64,000 nucleotides of DNA, from positions 248,001 to 312,000 of the forward strand of contig JAVTVJ010000550.1 of the NCBI GenBank assembly GCA_034509425.1. The letters run 5' to 3'. Of the stretch, positions 47,401 through 57,631 are shown piece after piece. A program made the position numbers and the translations under genes. The DNA is from Eopsaltria australis (taxonomy: Eukaryota; Chordata; Aves; Passeriformes; Petroicidae). Every line of letters begins with the position of its first letter. Positions within the stretch are counted from its first letter, which is position 1. A model generated the notes under the pieces. That model was not told the DNA's origin and did no database searches. It saw only the letters and a program-made list of their open reading frames with translations.

Positions 47401-50400
47401 TGTCCAGAATTATCCTGGAGCTGAGCAATTGTAATAAGCTGGCCAAGACTGTCAAGGGCACAACAATTATTTACGTAACTAACTAAAACCCTGGTGAAAT
47501 ATAAAGGGAAAAAAGTCCTAAAAAATCTTTGAATATATGCCTGACCCAACCCCCTGCCCACTTCCTTTTTTAATGGTGAAAGAAAGAGGATGGATTACCC
47601 CTTCCCAGCCAACGCGGGGCAGATCGGGCTCTTGTAATTTGCAGCTACATTTCCACAGCTGGTGCATCGAGTTTTAAATAAACTACCTGGAACACACAAA
47701 GAGGAAACATCAGGGATGAAGCCATGGCTCTGAGATGTGGCTGAGCAGGCAAGTGGTTGTGTTTATCCTGGGCAGCCTTTATTTACAGACCTTGAAGGCT
47801 GCAACTTGTGGTAACTTATGACAGAACACAACAGCAAAGGCAGTCCCTGTATCACCTTGTTCTGCCTCAGGACATGAGTACTACATAGTCCCGTAACATA
47901 TTTCACAGGAAAATCATAATGTAAAATATCCCTGAGGAAGACAATTTCTGTTTATTGCTTTTCCTCTTACATCAGAAACATTTTCTTAAAAAAAAGAAAA
48001 TATGCTGGTCAACATAATTTTGTTTCACGCACAACTTCACTCCCAAAACTTCTGCAGCATTACTAACACACTGTCAAGATGTGCAACATAGCCTAGAGTT
48101 TAAAATAGTGTCCATTTTGTAAGGAATACAGATAACCAAAATTAAACTGTTGCTAGGCCTTATCATTGGATCCACAACTGCAAAACAGCTTGTGCAGGTT
48201 TCCTGTGTCCAAATCACAAATGTGGCAGTGGGAAATCCCACTTACACGTGTAGTGATACTCGAGTTAAAACGCATCACAGTGGTGGAGGGCCAGGATAGG
48301 TCTTTGTCCTGGGAGACTTCCACCCTGTGGCAGGGCCTGAGGAGTGGAGAAATGAGTGGGGCACCTCCAAGGATGGAGAAAGGCTTCCCCATCCTCCTTC
48401 TCTCCACACCTGTACACTTCCTCAGATCCCAAAGCCCTGCTGACCCCCAGGTGCTGCACCCGCCTTGTGCTCCTCTGGCACTCTGAGGGAGTGAGGAATG
48501 CCACTGACTACAGGGAAGTGAGGGAGAGGGCCCCTGGGTGCAGGAAAGAAAGGTAAAGGAATCTCAGTTGTTTCCAGTCCCTTTGTCCTCCTGCAGCCAA
48601 GGACTGCATAGGTGAGGACAGAACAGAGGGAAAGCACCAGGGCTGGTGAGGCCAGGCTTGCCAATACCCCCCGTTATTGGTGGCAATCTGACACCACCAC
48701 TACCACACAGTGAATGTCCTTGGGGATTCTTTTGCCCTTTTCTAAGTGAAATCAGCCAGGTGTCACAGCTGCATGAATTCAGGTGGATCTGCAGAAAACT
48801 GTGCAAGCGAGAAGGGAGAACCTGTTCCTGTGTACTGTCAGAATCCATTAAAAACAGAAGATAAGATTCTGTGATTCTAAAGATAAGGAATAAAGAGAGG
48901 CTACGAAGTACCTGAAACAACTTCCAAAAAAGTTATTAGAAACAACTTTATGCAAGTTATTATAATTTTAAAGACAAAATTCTTTTCTCTTTGCACTGAT
49001 CCTGCTTTCCCTTCTTCCCACTCCCCAGGTTTTGTGGCCTGTGGCAGAGAGGTGAGCCAACTCTTACCATGAATTTCTAAGAGGTGCTTGGTGCCTGCCT
49101 TCCTGTGCAGCTCATCAATGTTCTGAGTGATGACTACGACGCTCCTTCCCTGCTTGCTCAGCCGCTTCTCACACTCCGCAATGGCGATGTGCGCTGGATT
49201 GGGATGTTTGCTCAGCATCACCTCCCGCCGGTAGTGGTAGAATTCCCACACGCGGGAAGGGTTCCGTGCAAAAGCCCCTGGAGTAGCCAGCTCCTGCAAA
49301 AGATGTAACAGGTCATCCTACAACAACAGAAGAATCCCTTCCCCAGATGAAGCCTGATGGACCTCTGCCATTTACACTGCTGCCTGCATCACAAGGTCAT
49401 CAAAAGGAGATTATTTACAACCAAATGCAGTTGATAAGAATATTGTTCCAATTGTTCCAATTGTTCCAAGGGTGACAAGTCAAAGTGTCAGATCAAAAGA
49501 GGAAATAACTTCCAACGATAGTGTGGCACGTGGCTTTACACTACACTCCAACCATATTCCGTGCGGCCCTACTGAACTATTAGGAGCAAGATGAGATATT
49601 CCAATGTACACCTTTTTTTGGCACCCACAACTCTCTTTTCCACAGCAGCCTTAAAACTCAGCATCATGTGAATATATTTCCTTTGCTAGCAATCTCTTTT
49701 CTGCTTTAATTTAAGTGAAACGCGGACTAAATTACACCCATTGTCAAAACCAAAGTCTAATGTCGTGTGTGCAGGTAAAATTGAAGCTGCTTTTCACAGT
49801 AACTTTAATTTTGTCTTATCTTTCTCAAAAATGAGGAGCAGCTCAATCCAGCGCCTCAGTGCACAATTCTGCTGACATAAAAACACTGAATGCAAGTTTC
49901 TGCCGCAGCAGGACCAGGCATTTATACACACACATGTAGATTGTTTAGATTCAAACCAGCTTAAAATCTCATTTGACACTTTTTTTTAACGTCATCAAAT
50001 CTTTCAGGAATGCTGTGATATGAAACCATGAAGAAAGCAGGTGTGACTGCAGCATTTGGGGTAGCAGGTACTGACACCATAACAACTGCTTGGAACACTT
50101 GCAGCACCCAGGCAGGATGAGACCCCCGTACAGCTCACACTGATGATTTCAGCTGCATTCCCAGTGTCTGCTCCCACCTCCTCTCCCACCGCTGGCAAGA
50201 TCATTCCAACAAGAGAGACAGAGCTTGTGGGAGAGTTAAAGAACCAGCCCCAAAATAAAACAAGTCCTAAAGCGTTTTTAAAGGGTATTATGAGACATCA
50301 GGATTAAAAGAAAATAACCAGTCTCTATCATCAGTTTAAACTCTTTAGAGTTTAAAACAGGAAAGGCCTCACAAGGTAGGAAAACAGTGAGGGTGTTCAG

Positions 50401-53020
50401 GAGATGAGCAAACGGCTGAACTGCAAGAAAACAAGGACGGTAGAAAGACCCAGAGCTGCCCACAAGAATGTTGTTTTTCCCAAGCAACTGATCAACTGAA
50501 GGACAGAAGCAGATCCCCAAGGGCACGGGGAAGAGCTGCAGAGGCAGTTGCAGGGAGAGCTCTGTCCCTGCTGCACAGCCATGGGAGAACTTCCAGCCTC
50601 TTCCCCCAGCTGTTCCTGACCCTCCATGCTCACCTGCATGACAGACAGAGCGGCACGGCTGCTCAGGCATGGGCCACCGGAACCTACCTGTGCTTGCCAC
50701 TTCCTCCAGAAGCCTCCAGCCCCTCTGAAGGTGGGGACGCCACTCTCGGCGCTGACCCCGGCTCCAGTGATGATGGCGATGTGCTTGGCTTTGGCAAACA
50801 CCTCTCGGAAATCAGCCATGTCTGTGCCAGGGCAGGGAAAACAAGGAGCTGTTCAGTGCTCACACTCTGACCTAGAAGGCCACACTTACGCATCCAGAAA
50901 CATCTTCCACACACACCTCCCATGACTTGAATTTCAGGATGCCAACTGGTCCCTGAGCTTCAGTATGTTGGAATCTAAAGGGCAATTCCTGGGGATACTC
51001 AAAATATGTGCATGAGCAAGCTCAGCAGCGCAACACGTGCTGAACATGATTACAGTCAATACTCAAAAGGCACAGCCTTTAACTAAAACCCCACACTAGA
51101 TGCTACCCCAGTAACAACTGTTAGCACCACCACCCAGGAACAGTTTGCTTCCTTATAGTTAGGTAAGATCCTGAGGTAAAAAAAAAAGTTTGTTTTGTTG
51201 TTTTTGTTTTATTTTCATGAAGTATCACTTTCAAAATTAAGGTAATTTGGGAAAACGTATTTTCTTTTCCGGCATCTTTCCTGTTTTCTAGGTTTGCAAC
51301 TGTGTTTTATATTTTTAATATATTATTCCCTTCCATTTTTCCCTGCATGGTAAAGTAGTTTGGGAAAAAGATGGAAAATTGCCTTTGCATTTTTATGTGA
51401 GTCAAGACAAGATTAAAAAGGAACAGGTTAGCTACAGAGAGACAAAAAAATATCTTGCTGTTCACCTCAGATATGAATTTTAAAGCAACACAGGTTACAA
51501 TCACAAAGTGGCTGAGGTGGGAAGGGACCTCTGGAGATTGTCTTGTTCAACCCCCTCTGCTTAAGCAGGGTCAGCCAGAGCAGACTGCCCTGGACAGTGT
51601 CCTGTGGGGTGGGTTTTGACATCTCCATGGATAGAGACTCCATAACCTTCCTGCACAACTCAATCCATTGTTTGACCACCCTCACAGCAGACAAACACCA
51701 TAGGGTGCTTCTACGCATCGAGAAGATGCCCTGGAGCCTTCACTGCCACAAGGGCTCAACTCTGGCTTAGGGTCAACGTGATGCCCACCAGATCCCCAGG
51801 GACATTCCTGCCCAGCTGCTCACCCCAGTCTGTCCTAGTGCCTGGGGCTATTTCTCCCCAGGCGTAGCACCCTCTGGAATATCAACCACTCCTCCCAGCT
51901 TTGAATTATCTGGAAACTTGCCACGGATACACTCTGGTGTATCCTTGGCAAGTTTTCAGATCGTTAATGAAAGTGCTAAACAACACTGGCCTCAGTATGG
52001 ATTCCTACAGTACCACCACCAGTGAGCTGCCTCCAGCTGAACTTTGAGCTGCTCATCACAATCCTAGTCCTCACAATTTAATAGATGATCTTTCAAATAA
52101 AAAACAAAACTACCTTCCCCACACATACCCCCCCAAAAAATGCCCACCCAAAGGCAGGTAAGTTCCTGTAGAGAGAAAGAGTCACTGGAGAGGTCCCAAG
52201 AGCCACAGGACTGGACAGAGAACGCTGCTGAGAATGCTGACACCCCACCTGCTGCTTCAAACCAAACCTCACAAGCCCTGAGTGTGTAAAGCTCAGGCCA
52301 AAAGCCCTCCCAGCCTGGTCTCTGGCAGCAGCCAAGCACTGATGCTCAAGGCAGCAGAAAAAGCACATTTGCCTAGGGTACTCAACTATTAGGGGGGTTG
52401 CTATTGTACCCATGTGCAGTTTTCAAGTTAAGGCACATTCCCAAATTAGAAAACAAAACCAAAATACCCCCAAACAAGCAAAAAGAGGACAGCTACAACT
52501 GCTAGCCTGAACAGGGCTCCTGGGGTTACCCAGCTCCTGAGCTGTTACAAATGCTCGAGGCCCATTCTTGTACAAAGAAAGGAGGAATTAGCTTTATTAC
52601 TCATTAAGGTTATGAAAGGGAAATGCAATTAACCATTGTATACTTATGTGCATAAATTATAAACATTAGAAACACGTTTATATTGCAACCATGCTGACTG
52701 CAACTATGCAAGGGGTTTTGGAGCTACAAAGAACAGGGACATAGAAAGGTAATTTTACTAGCTGGGAGACAAAAAGCAACTTCATACTGTTTTAAACATT
52801 TTGAATTAAGCCATGCATTTCACCTAGCACACGAAACCTTCTAGCACTTCAAATCCACCTTAAAAACCTGTCCGGGGTGCTAAAGCAAACAAATACACGT
52901 CTTACTTGAACTAGGACGGGCCATTTCCAAGCACAACTTCTGTTTCTTTGAAGACGAGGCCTTAAGTCCACAATGCGCTTGGGAAACCAACCTTCTAGCG
53001 GTAAATTGAAAGAGACACAT
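44348..53020 (-). CDS. SIRT5: SIRT5, mitochondrial NAD-dependent lysine deacylase, 8 coding exons, 310 aa
   Basis: Removes succinyl, malonyl and glutaryl groups from lysines, using NAD+, mainly in mitochondria. Coding exons in transcript order: 52906-53020, 50688-50819 (the exon itself starts at 50821), 49068-49293, 47599-47686, 47175-47228, 46194-46317, 44800-44915, 44348-44423; 933 nt in total, with the two bases at 50820-50821 counted. The 310-aa product is the same length as human and can be numbered alike. Visible: presequence 1-39, [18 protein letters not shown] loop, Tyr102 and Arg105 in [10 protein letters not shown] (negatively charged acyl specificity), ITQNIDELH, catalytic His158 in LEIHG, zinc Cys166/169/207/212, and [10 protein letters not shown]. 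Residue differences from human are conservative. A CpG island with a non-coding first exon lies upstream. Confidence 0.97.
44800..44915 (-). CDS. SIRT5: SIRT5 coding exon 7
   Basis: Encodes [20 protein letters not shown] and [16 protein letters not shown], closing the NAD-binding Rossmann fold. Acceptor gcccgcag, donor gtaatg. Confidence 0.96.
45414..45952 (-). mobile_element. CR1 LINE fragment (SIRT5 intron), about 540 bp
   Basis: Begins with aaccatggaatgatttgggt (CR1 3' end in reverse complement) and continues through agggatgggacatccacagc, gtctccccagagccttctca, catctccaggctgaacagcg, and ttccaggtggggtctcacca. This is a nearly complete CR1 3' UTR with a piece of ORF2 end. Confidence 0.95.
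46194..46317 (-). CDS. SIRT5: SIRT5 coding exon 6
   Basis: Encodes [20 protein letters not shown] then [20 protein letters not shown]. It holds the second zinc pair (Cys207, Cys212) and the VWFGE motif. Donor gtgagt. Confidence 0.96.
47175..47228 (-). CDS. SIRT5: SIRT5 coding exon 5 (54 nt)
   Basis: Encodes [17 protein letters not shown] of the loop in the zinc-binding subdomain. Acceptor aacttcag, donor CTCA|gtatgt. Confidence 0.92.
47599..47686 (-). CDS. SIRT5: SIRT5 coding exon 4
   Basis: Encodes [20 protein letters not shown] then ICPALAGKG, with the first zinc pair Cys166/Cys169. Acceptor tgttccag, donor gtaatc. Confidence 0.95.
49068..49293 (-). CDS. SIRT5: SIRT5 coding exon 3
   Basis: Encodes residues 84-158: [20 protein letters not shown] (Tyr102), YRREVM (Arg105), [20 protein letters not shown] and LLEIHG with catalytic His158. 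Acceptor tttgcag, donor gtaaga. Confidence 0.97.
49442..49468. repeat. Short 9-bp tandem repeat
   Basis: Three head-to-tail copies of attgttcca in a SIRT5 intron. Confidence 0.8.
50688..50821 (-). CDS. SIRT5: SIRT5 coding exon 2
   Basis: Encodes residues 39-83 starting [20 protein letters not shown] and including the NAD loop [17 protein letters not shown] and FWRKWQAQ. Acceptor tggcacag, donor gtaggt. An in-frame ATG (Met40) sits 2 nt inside the exon. Confidence 0.96.
51496..52066 (-). mobile_element. CR1 LINE fragment (SIRT5 intron), about 570 bp
   Basis: Starts tcacaaagtggctgaggtgg gaagggacc, then tcagccagagcagactgccc, atggatagagactccataac, followed by a segment (acaacactggcctcagtatg, ccagctgaactttgagctgc) typical of the CR1 region upstream of the 3' UTR. 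It is older than the 45-kb copy. Confidence 0.85.
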
Positions 53021-53044
53021 CAGGATTCCTCAGAAGTGTTTCAC
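52906..53044 (-). CDS. SIRT5: SIRT5 start exon: mitochondrial presequence
   Basis: The exon runs 53044 to 52906; translation starts at 53018-53020. It encodes [20 protein letters not shown] then [18 protein letters not shown]. Arg/Lys without acidic residues until Glu32 and an amphipathic start fit a mitochondrial targeting signal. It aligns with the human start exon in length (39 aa before Met40) and in LVSQ-x-x-CGLK and MARPSS. Acceptor tttttccccag, donor gtaaga. Too short to be noticed as an isolated ORF. Confidence 0.9.
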
Positions 53045-53558
53045 CTGGGGAAAAATAAATCAAACATAAGCGGCCCGGTGAGGGTGCGTATTTCTGCCAG
53101 CTTCCTGTGAGGGGCTCGCCTTACGGAACCAGGTGCGAGAGTGCTCGTCACGGCTTCTCCTGCACCTGCAGAACACGGAATCATCCCCAGCGGCCGGGAT
53201 CACCGCTTTTGTTCCGAACCGGGGAGACCAGCCCTGCTCCAAAGTGTCCGTCCGACACTCGACTTACGCGACGCTTCCGAACTGCGCTGCTAACCCGACG
53301 CAGCTCCCAGGACGCGGCTGCCCGCCGGCATTTTAGGGAAAGAGGGCAAAATCAAGAGACAGAGCTACAGCGGGCAGCGAGCCTACGTGCATCTGCCGGC
53401 CCGCAGAAGGGCGAAGGGGGACAGTGCGGGCGGGCGGAGCCCCGACATTGGGAGGCGGCGACCGCCCGGCCCTCAGGCCCGGCCTCCGCCTTCCCGCCCG
53501 CCGGGCCCTCACGCAGGCCCCGGGGACGCGGGTTCGCGGCCCGGCCGCTGCCACTCAC

Positions 53559-53690
53559 CCCGGTCTGCGGCGGCTGAGGCCGAGCCGTGCGGCCCCGCAC
53601 GTCCCGCCCAGCGCTGCCGGCAGGGGCCGGGCCTGGGCGCCGCTCCGCCCTGCCGGGGGAAGGGGCCGCGCTGTTAAGGCGGCATGGATG
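53559..53690 (-). promoter_or_regulatory. SIRT5: SIRT5 non-coding first exon and CpG-island promoter
   Basis: Within a CpG-rich block (about 53330-53680) the minus strand has a good donor, GACCGGG|gtgagt, with its exon edge at 53559. This fits a 5' UTR exon spliced to the acceptor at 53044. The exon's upstream boundary is a guess. Confidence 0.6.
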
Positions 53691-56560
53691 GAAGGATGGA
53701 TGCATTGGAGGCACCCGCGGGTCCCTTCCCGGCGTTGCGCTGTCCCTGCGCGCACGTATTAGCTGGAATGACACGCAAATAGGTCAGGAAAGCTGGATGG
53801 CTTTCCAGCGTCATCCCTCTCTGCGGTCCGCCCTCAGGCGTTTGCAGTTTACGCGTTCACGGATGAAAACTCTGCTGCACTTGGACAGCACACGATTCTT
53901 TTTCTTTTTTTTTCTTTTCCTTTTTTTTTTTTTTTTTTATGAGAAAAGTTGTTTTTAGCATGTTTCGCTGCAGAAAGAAGGCAGCGGCTGTTCTCATCCA
54001 GCCGCCTCCTCTCCACCATTCCCCAACAAACCTTAAATCGTTACGGTCCTTTGCAGTCAGAGATTCTGACACATTTTTCTCCCTCCCTTGGGATTCTGTA
54101 AATGACCAGCTACGCAGATGAAGAGGCCCCCAAACCATGTACCCAAAGAGGAGTAAGGCTGAAAGGCAACTCCCACCGTGCCCTTTCAAGCCCACCCACA
54201 GCCTGTCCAGCCCCGGGAGAGCTCCTGCCTCCCGCTCCTGGGGCACAGGACGTGTTACCTGAGCGAGTTCACCCGAGGGCAGGGCCGGAACACCCAGAGC
54301 TGCTCCCAGGGGCTGGCAGCCGGCGTTCCTCTCATTGCACTGCTCCGTGGCGCTTGTTATTGTTTACAGAGTTCCAACACTCCGTACTCTGCCTCCAGCT
54401 GCAAACTCGAAGGAAGCCTTTGGTGGGGGAATGTTGACACAGCGAGTGGCGCTGACTAAACGCCTGTGCTGGTGCTTGCTGGGCTGTGACAGCTGCTCCC
54501 TGAGCACGTCTCCACAACGGCGTGCATGCTCGGGGAAACAGCACATCATAAACTCAGAAAACAAAGTGAAGGCCAACGTGATCTTACTTAGCATTCCAAC
54601 CACCCAGATGGTCAAAATCCACTAATTCTGTGCAGACTGGGGAAACAAACAGGTTTGCTGAATGAGGGATTGCCTTTGCATAATGTTATTCAGTATCATG
54701 ATTGTTGTTTGTTTGGTTTTTATAAATTGTGATCTTGCTACGGACTGTACACCGTGCTTATTAGGCAGTGTATTTTAGCTGCTAGTTAATATTAAAAAGA
54801 AGGGAAGAAAGCAAATCGCAGTTGCAGTATCACCATGATTTTCTTCCACTTTGAAACCAAAGTTCATGACAACAAAATCCATTGCTAACAGGAGAAAAAT
54901 GGCTCTGTTTATGTACTAGTTTTGAGGTGCACATGAACTGAAGGATTTTCATGTTCCTATCACATCATTGCACTCATTAAATGTGCTCCCTCCAACTTTA
55001 CATCAACCCAGGGCAGGGCATGTTAACATGCAAGGTTTGCAAAAGTACAGGTCTTTTAATAAAACGATAGCACAGGTTATGTGAAACGGGTACAGAAGGA
55101 CATGAGGCTGGCTTGCTTTGGTCTCTTCAGCACGTACAGACTGCCTTCTCCAACAGCACAATTATCCCAGTGTTCCTGAAGCAATCAGTCATGCATTCTG
55201 TATTCTCAGCAATCTGAAACAATGAAGATCCCAGCTGATGCTGGCTGATGCTAACCTGGTGTAAATACTGAATGTTTGCCATAAGAAAATGGCCACACCG
55301 ATTTTCAAAATTGTTTGTAGTGGCCCTGGACAAATATGTTAATGCAAATGTGTAAGTGGATTTGCTAAAAGGTTTATAAGAAGATTAAAGTGACATCTAA
55401 ACTTAACATTAAGACACTGGGATGTGGGATGTGGGTGTTGATAGCTGGCAGTGTTCTACAATCATCTGTGCCTGATAAAATAATTCTGCATAAAATTTTT
55501 TTCAGTAGTTTTTTTACAGTAGTTTCCTCAACCAGCAGTGTCATTAATGCAATGAGAACAACTCTAGGTGGACACCAGAAGCATGAACTGTTCCATAAAG
55601 ATATGCATTTCACCAAAATCAATTAACATATAAGAATCCTGTCTTAGAAGGGACAAAAGCCATGGCAAGGGCAAGTGCACTGCTCTTCACAGCCCCTCCT
55701 TTCACTGCCAGCCCCCAGCACATTGCCCTCCCAGCTGCCAACTGTGCTGCAGGCAGCTGAGGCCTTTACATATTTAGCAATGATCCTCTCTTGTCTGTCT
55801 TCCAGGAACTTGTCCCATCTCCCCTTGACCCACATGATTCTGTTCTCTGGCAGGAGTTCCCTGGCTCCACTCTCCCTCCTGGGAGAGACAGAGAAAGCAG
55901 AAGTGAAGAACGTGTATCCACAGGGGCTGCTATTCTCCTCTGAGGCTCAGTGACAAGATGGGATCATGCCATCCAGTCTTCCACTCCAACCATACCGCCC
56001 TTCAGCATTTTTACCAAGTCCTTTGCATCTGAGCAGCACCAGCATCAGAAACAGCTCCCTCTTTAAGCATAAAGCCTAATTGTACCAAACACAAGCAAAA
56101 CTTTTTTTTTTAAATCCCAAGTAAACAGTCTGTATTCTAACACACAATAGGTCTGCACCAATTAAATACAGTATGGCAGTATATAAATTACAGTTCTTTA
56201 CAGTAAATAGTAAAATACGAGAGTCCGCTCACTGTACACAACAATCAAAGAAAGAACAGCAGCTTTTCAGTAAGGTCCCAGGTATCTCAATCATTCACTT
56301 GCTAAGGAACAAAGAAAAGATACAGCAGGCCATTCACTTCACTCATTTTTTACCATGTTGCTTTACAAATATCCAGAATGCTTGTACAGGCATCTACAGT
56401 ATCTACATGTGGAACAACCTTCTTAGGAATTCATGAGCACCAGACATAAATCCCTCCATCATTCCCATTATTAAAATAAACTTTACAGATTAAAATTACT
56501 TTAGCAGGTTCTATTTCGACTTGATAATAACCAGCAAGTAACAAGTGCAAAATTTGCAGT
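53691..56560. other. SIRT5-KIF13A intergenic region
   Basis: About 2.9 kb with no gene I can support. It holds a T-rich tract at 53898-53939 just upstream of the SIRT5 promoter, and a GC-richer block at 55640-55960 that may be an old, unrecognisable repeat. Open frames at 54.1-54.6 kb show no domain. Confidence 0.6.
53898..53939. repeat. T-rich homopolymer tract
   Basis: Interrupted poly(T) ending in about 19 consecutive T, roughly 250 bp upstream of the SIRT5 CpG island. Confidence 0.85.
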
Positions 56561-56580
56561 CATGATCCATTTACTGCTTC

Positions 56581-56586
56581 TTTATT
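56581..56586 (-). terminator. KIF13A: KIF13A candidate poly(A) signal
   Basis: TTTATT on the + strand (AATAAA on the minus strand), about 760 nt past the KIF13A stop. Other signals may be used. Confidence 0.5.
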
Positions 56587-57182
56587 TCCCATTTCTCCCC
56601 ACCCCGCACCCAAAAAACCCAAAACCCCCTAAAAAACCCAAAATGTTGTCCTCTCACACCCTTGCAGTAATCCTGTTTCTGCAGTCGTACTGCCCGGCTC
56701 GCTTATGCTAACATGTGAAATGCCAGACTCGTAGCTTCAGGCATCATCAGTCATTCCAATGCCAAGTCAGCACAGTGGCAGGCCTCTAGGAAGACAAAAC
56801 ATACGAAGCAGTTGGGTATTTCAGTGTGCTTAAACACAGAACATAAGGCTGCACGGTGCCCAGTGACTGAAAGGAACATGGCACCAAGTTACCAGTTAAA
56901 ACATTTACAATAGAAAGATATAAACAGCAAATATGTCAGTCTAAAACAAGTTCTTTGGTAATTAAGAACAGCAAACTGTAGCGGTTGGGGTTTTTTTTTT
57001 TCCAAATACGGATTTACATCCTGGTTTTTCCTCAATAAAATATCTTTTGTTGTTTAAAATATATCTCCCAAGTTGTTGCGTAACAAATAGTCCAGTACCT
57101 CAGTTATCTACAATCAGCTTTAACTGTGTTTTAGTGTGCAGCCGTATCTGCCCACTGGCAGACAAACTATAGATACACATTC

Positions 57183-57212
57183 ATATATATATAATATATA
57201 TATTATTTATAA
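57183..57212. repeat. TA-rich microsatellite in KIF13A 3' UTR
   Basis: Alternating TA broken by AATA, about 135 nt beyond the stop codon; strongly AU-rich in the transcript. Confidence 0.8.
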
Positions 57213-57344
57213 AAAATTAGAGAATTAAGTCAAGGACTCTAGAGAATACACATTCCGTATGGACAGGTTAAAATGTACAATAGCTTCAAAAATCCGTAGT
57301 TTTCTACACAGTGATGCGTGTAGTAAGTGCAAAAATACTGCGGT

Positions 57345-57631
57345 TTAGTTAATCCAAGATTTCCTGTTTTCCTGTTTCCTAGAAAAAGCAGAAGCCGCTG
57401 CATCTCCTGAATGGCAGAGGACATCTCCTCCTGTCTTGGGAGTGGCTGATGAACCTTGAAGCACAGAACTCTTCCGTTTCTCTGAAGTGGAAGATGCCTG
57501 AGACCGGGAAGTGCTACTCCATTTCCTTGCGGGAGCTGGTGCTTTGCTGAGGCGCCCAGGACGAACGAAAACACCGTGTCGAGGTTTGCAGTGGAAGTAC
57601 TCTCTGCCTTTCACAATTCCATCGTGCTTCC
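57345..57631 (-). CDS. KIF13A: KIF13A last exon: second half of CAP-Gly and basic tail
   Basis: Acceptor ccattgaag. Completes the CAP-Gly domain (GKHDGIVKGREYFHCKPRHG, VFVRPGRLS). It then gives a Lys/Ser-rich tail (ARKWSSTSRSQASSTSEKRK) that may help microtubule binding, ending SWIN. Confidence 0.9.

Larger units (their letters stand above)
56565..57344 (-). other. KIF13A: KIF13A 3' UTR (inferred)
   Basis: AT-rich sequence after the stop codon with a TA-rich microsatellite at 57183-57212. The end is inferred from the poly(A) signal at 56581. Confidence 0.5.

Noticed and set aside
54100..54620. ORFs upstream of SIRT5 that might be a divergent gene
   Set aside because: No conserved motif, no splice-consistent chain and no GFOD1-like oxidoreductase sequence; treated as intergenic.
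55640..55960. A GC-richer block with phrases reminiscent of old CR1-type repeats
   Set aside because: Similarity was too weak to name a family by eye; a repeat-library search would decide.
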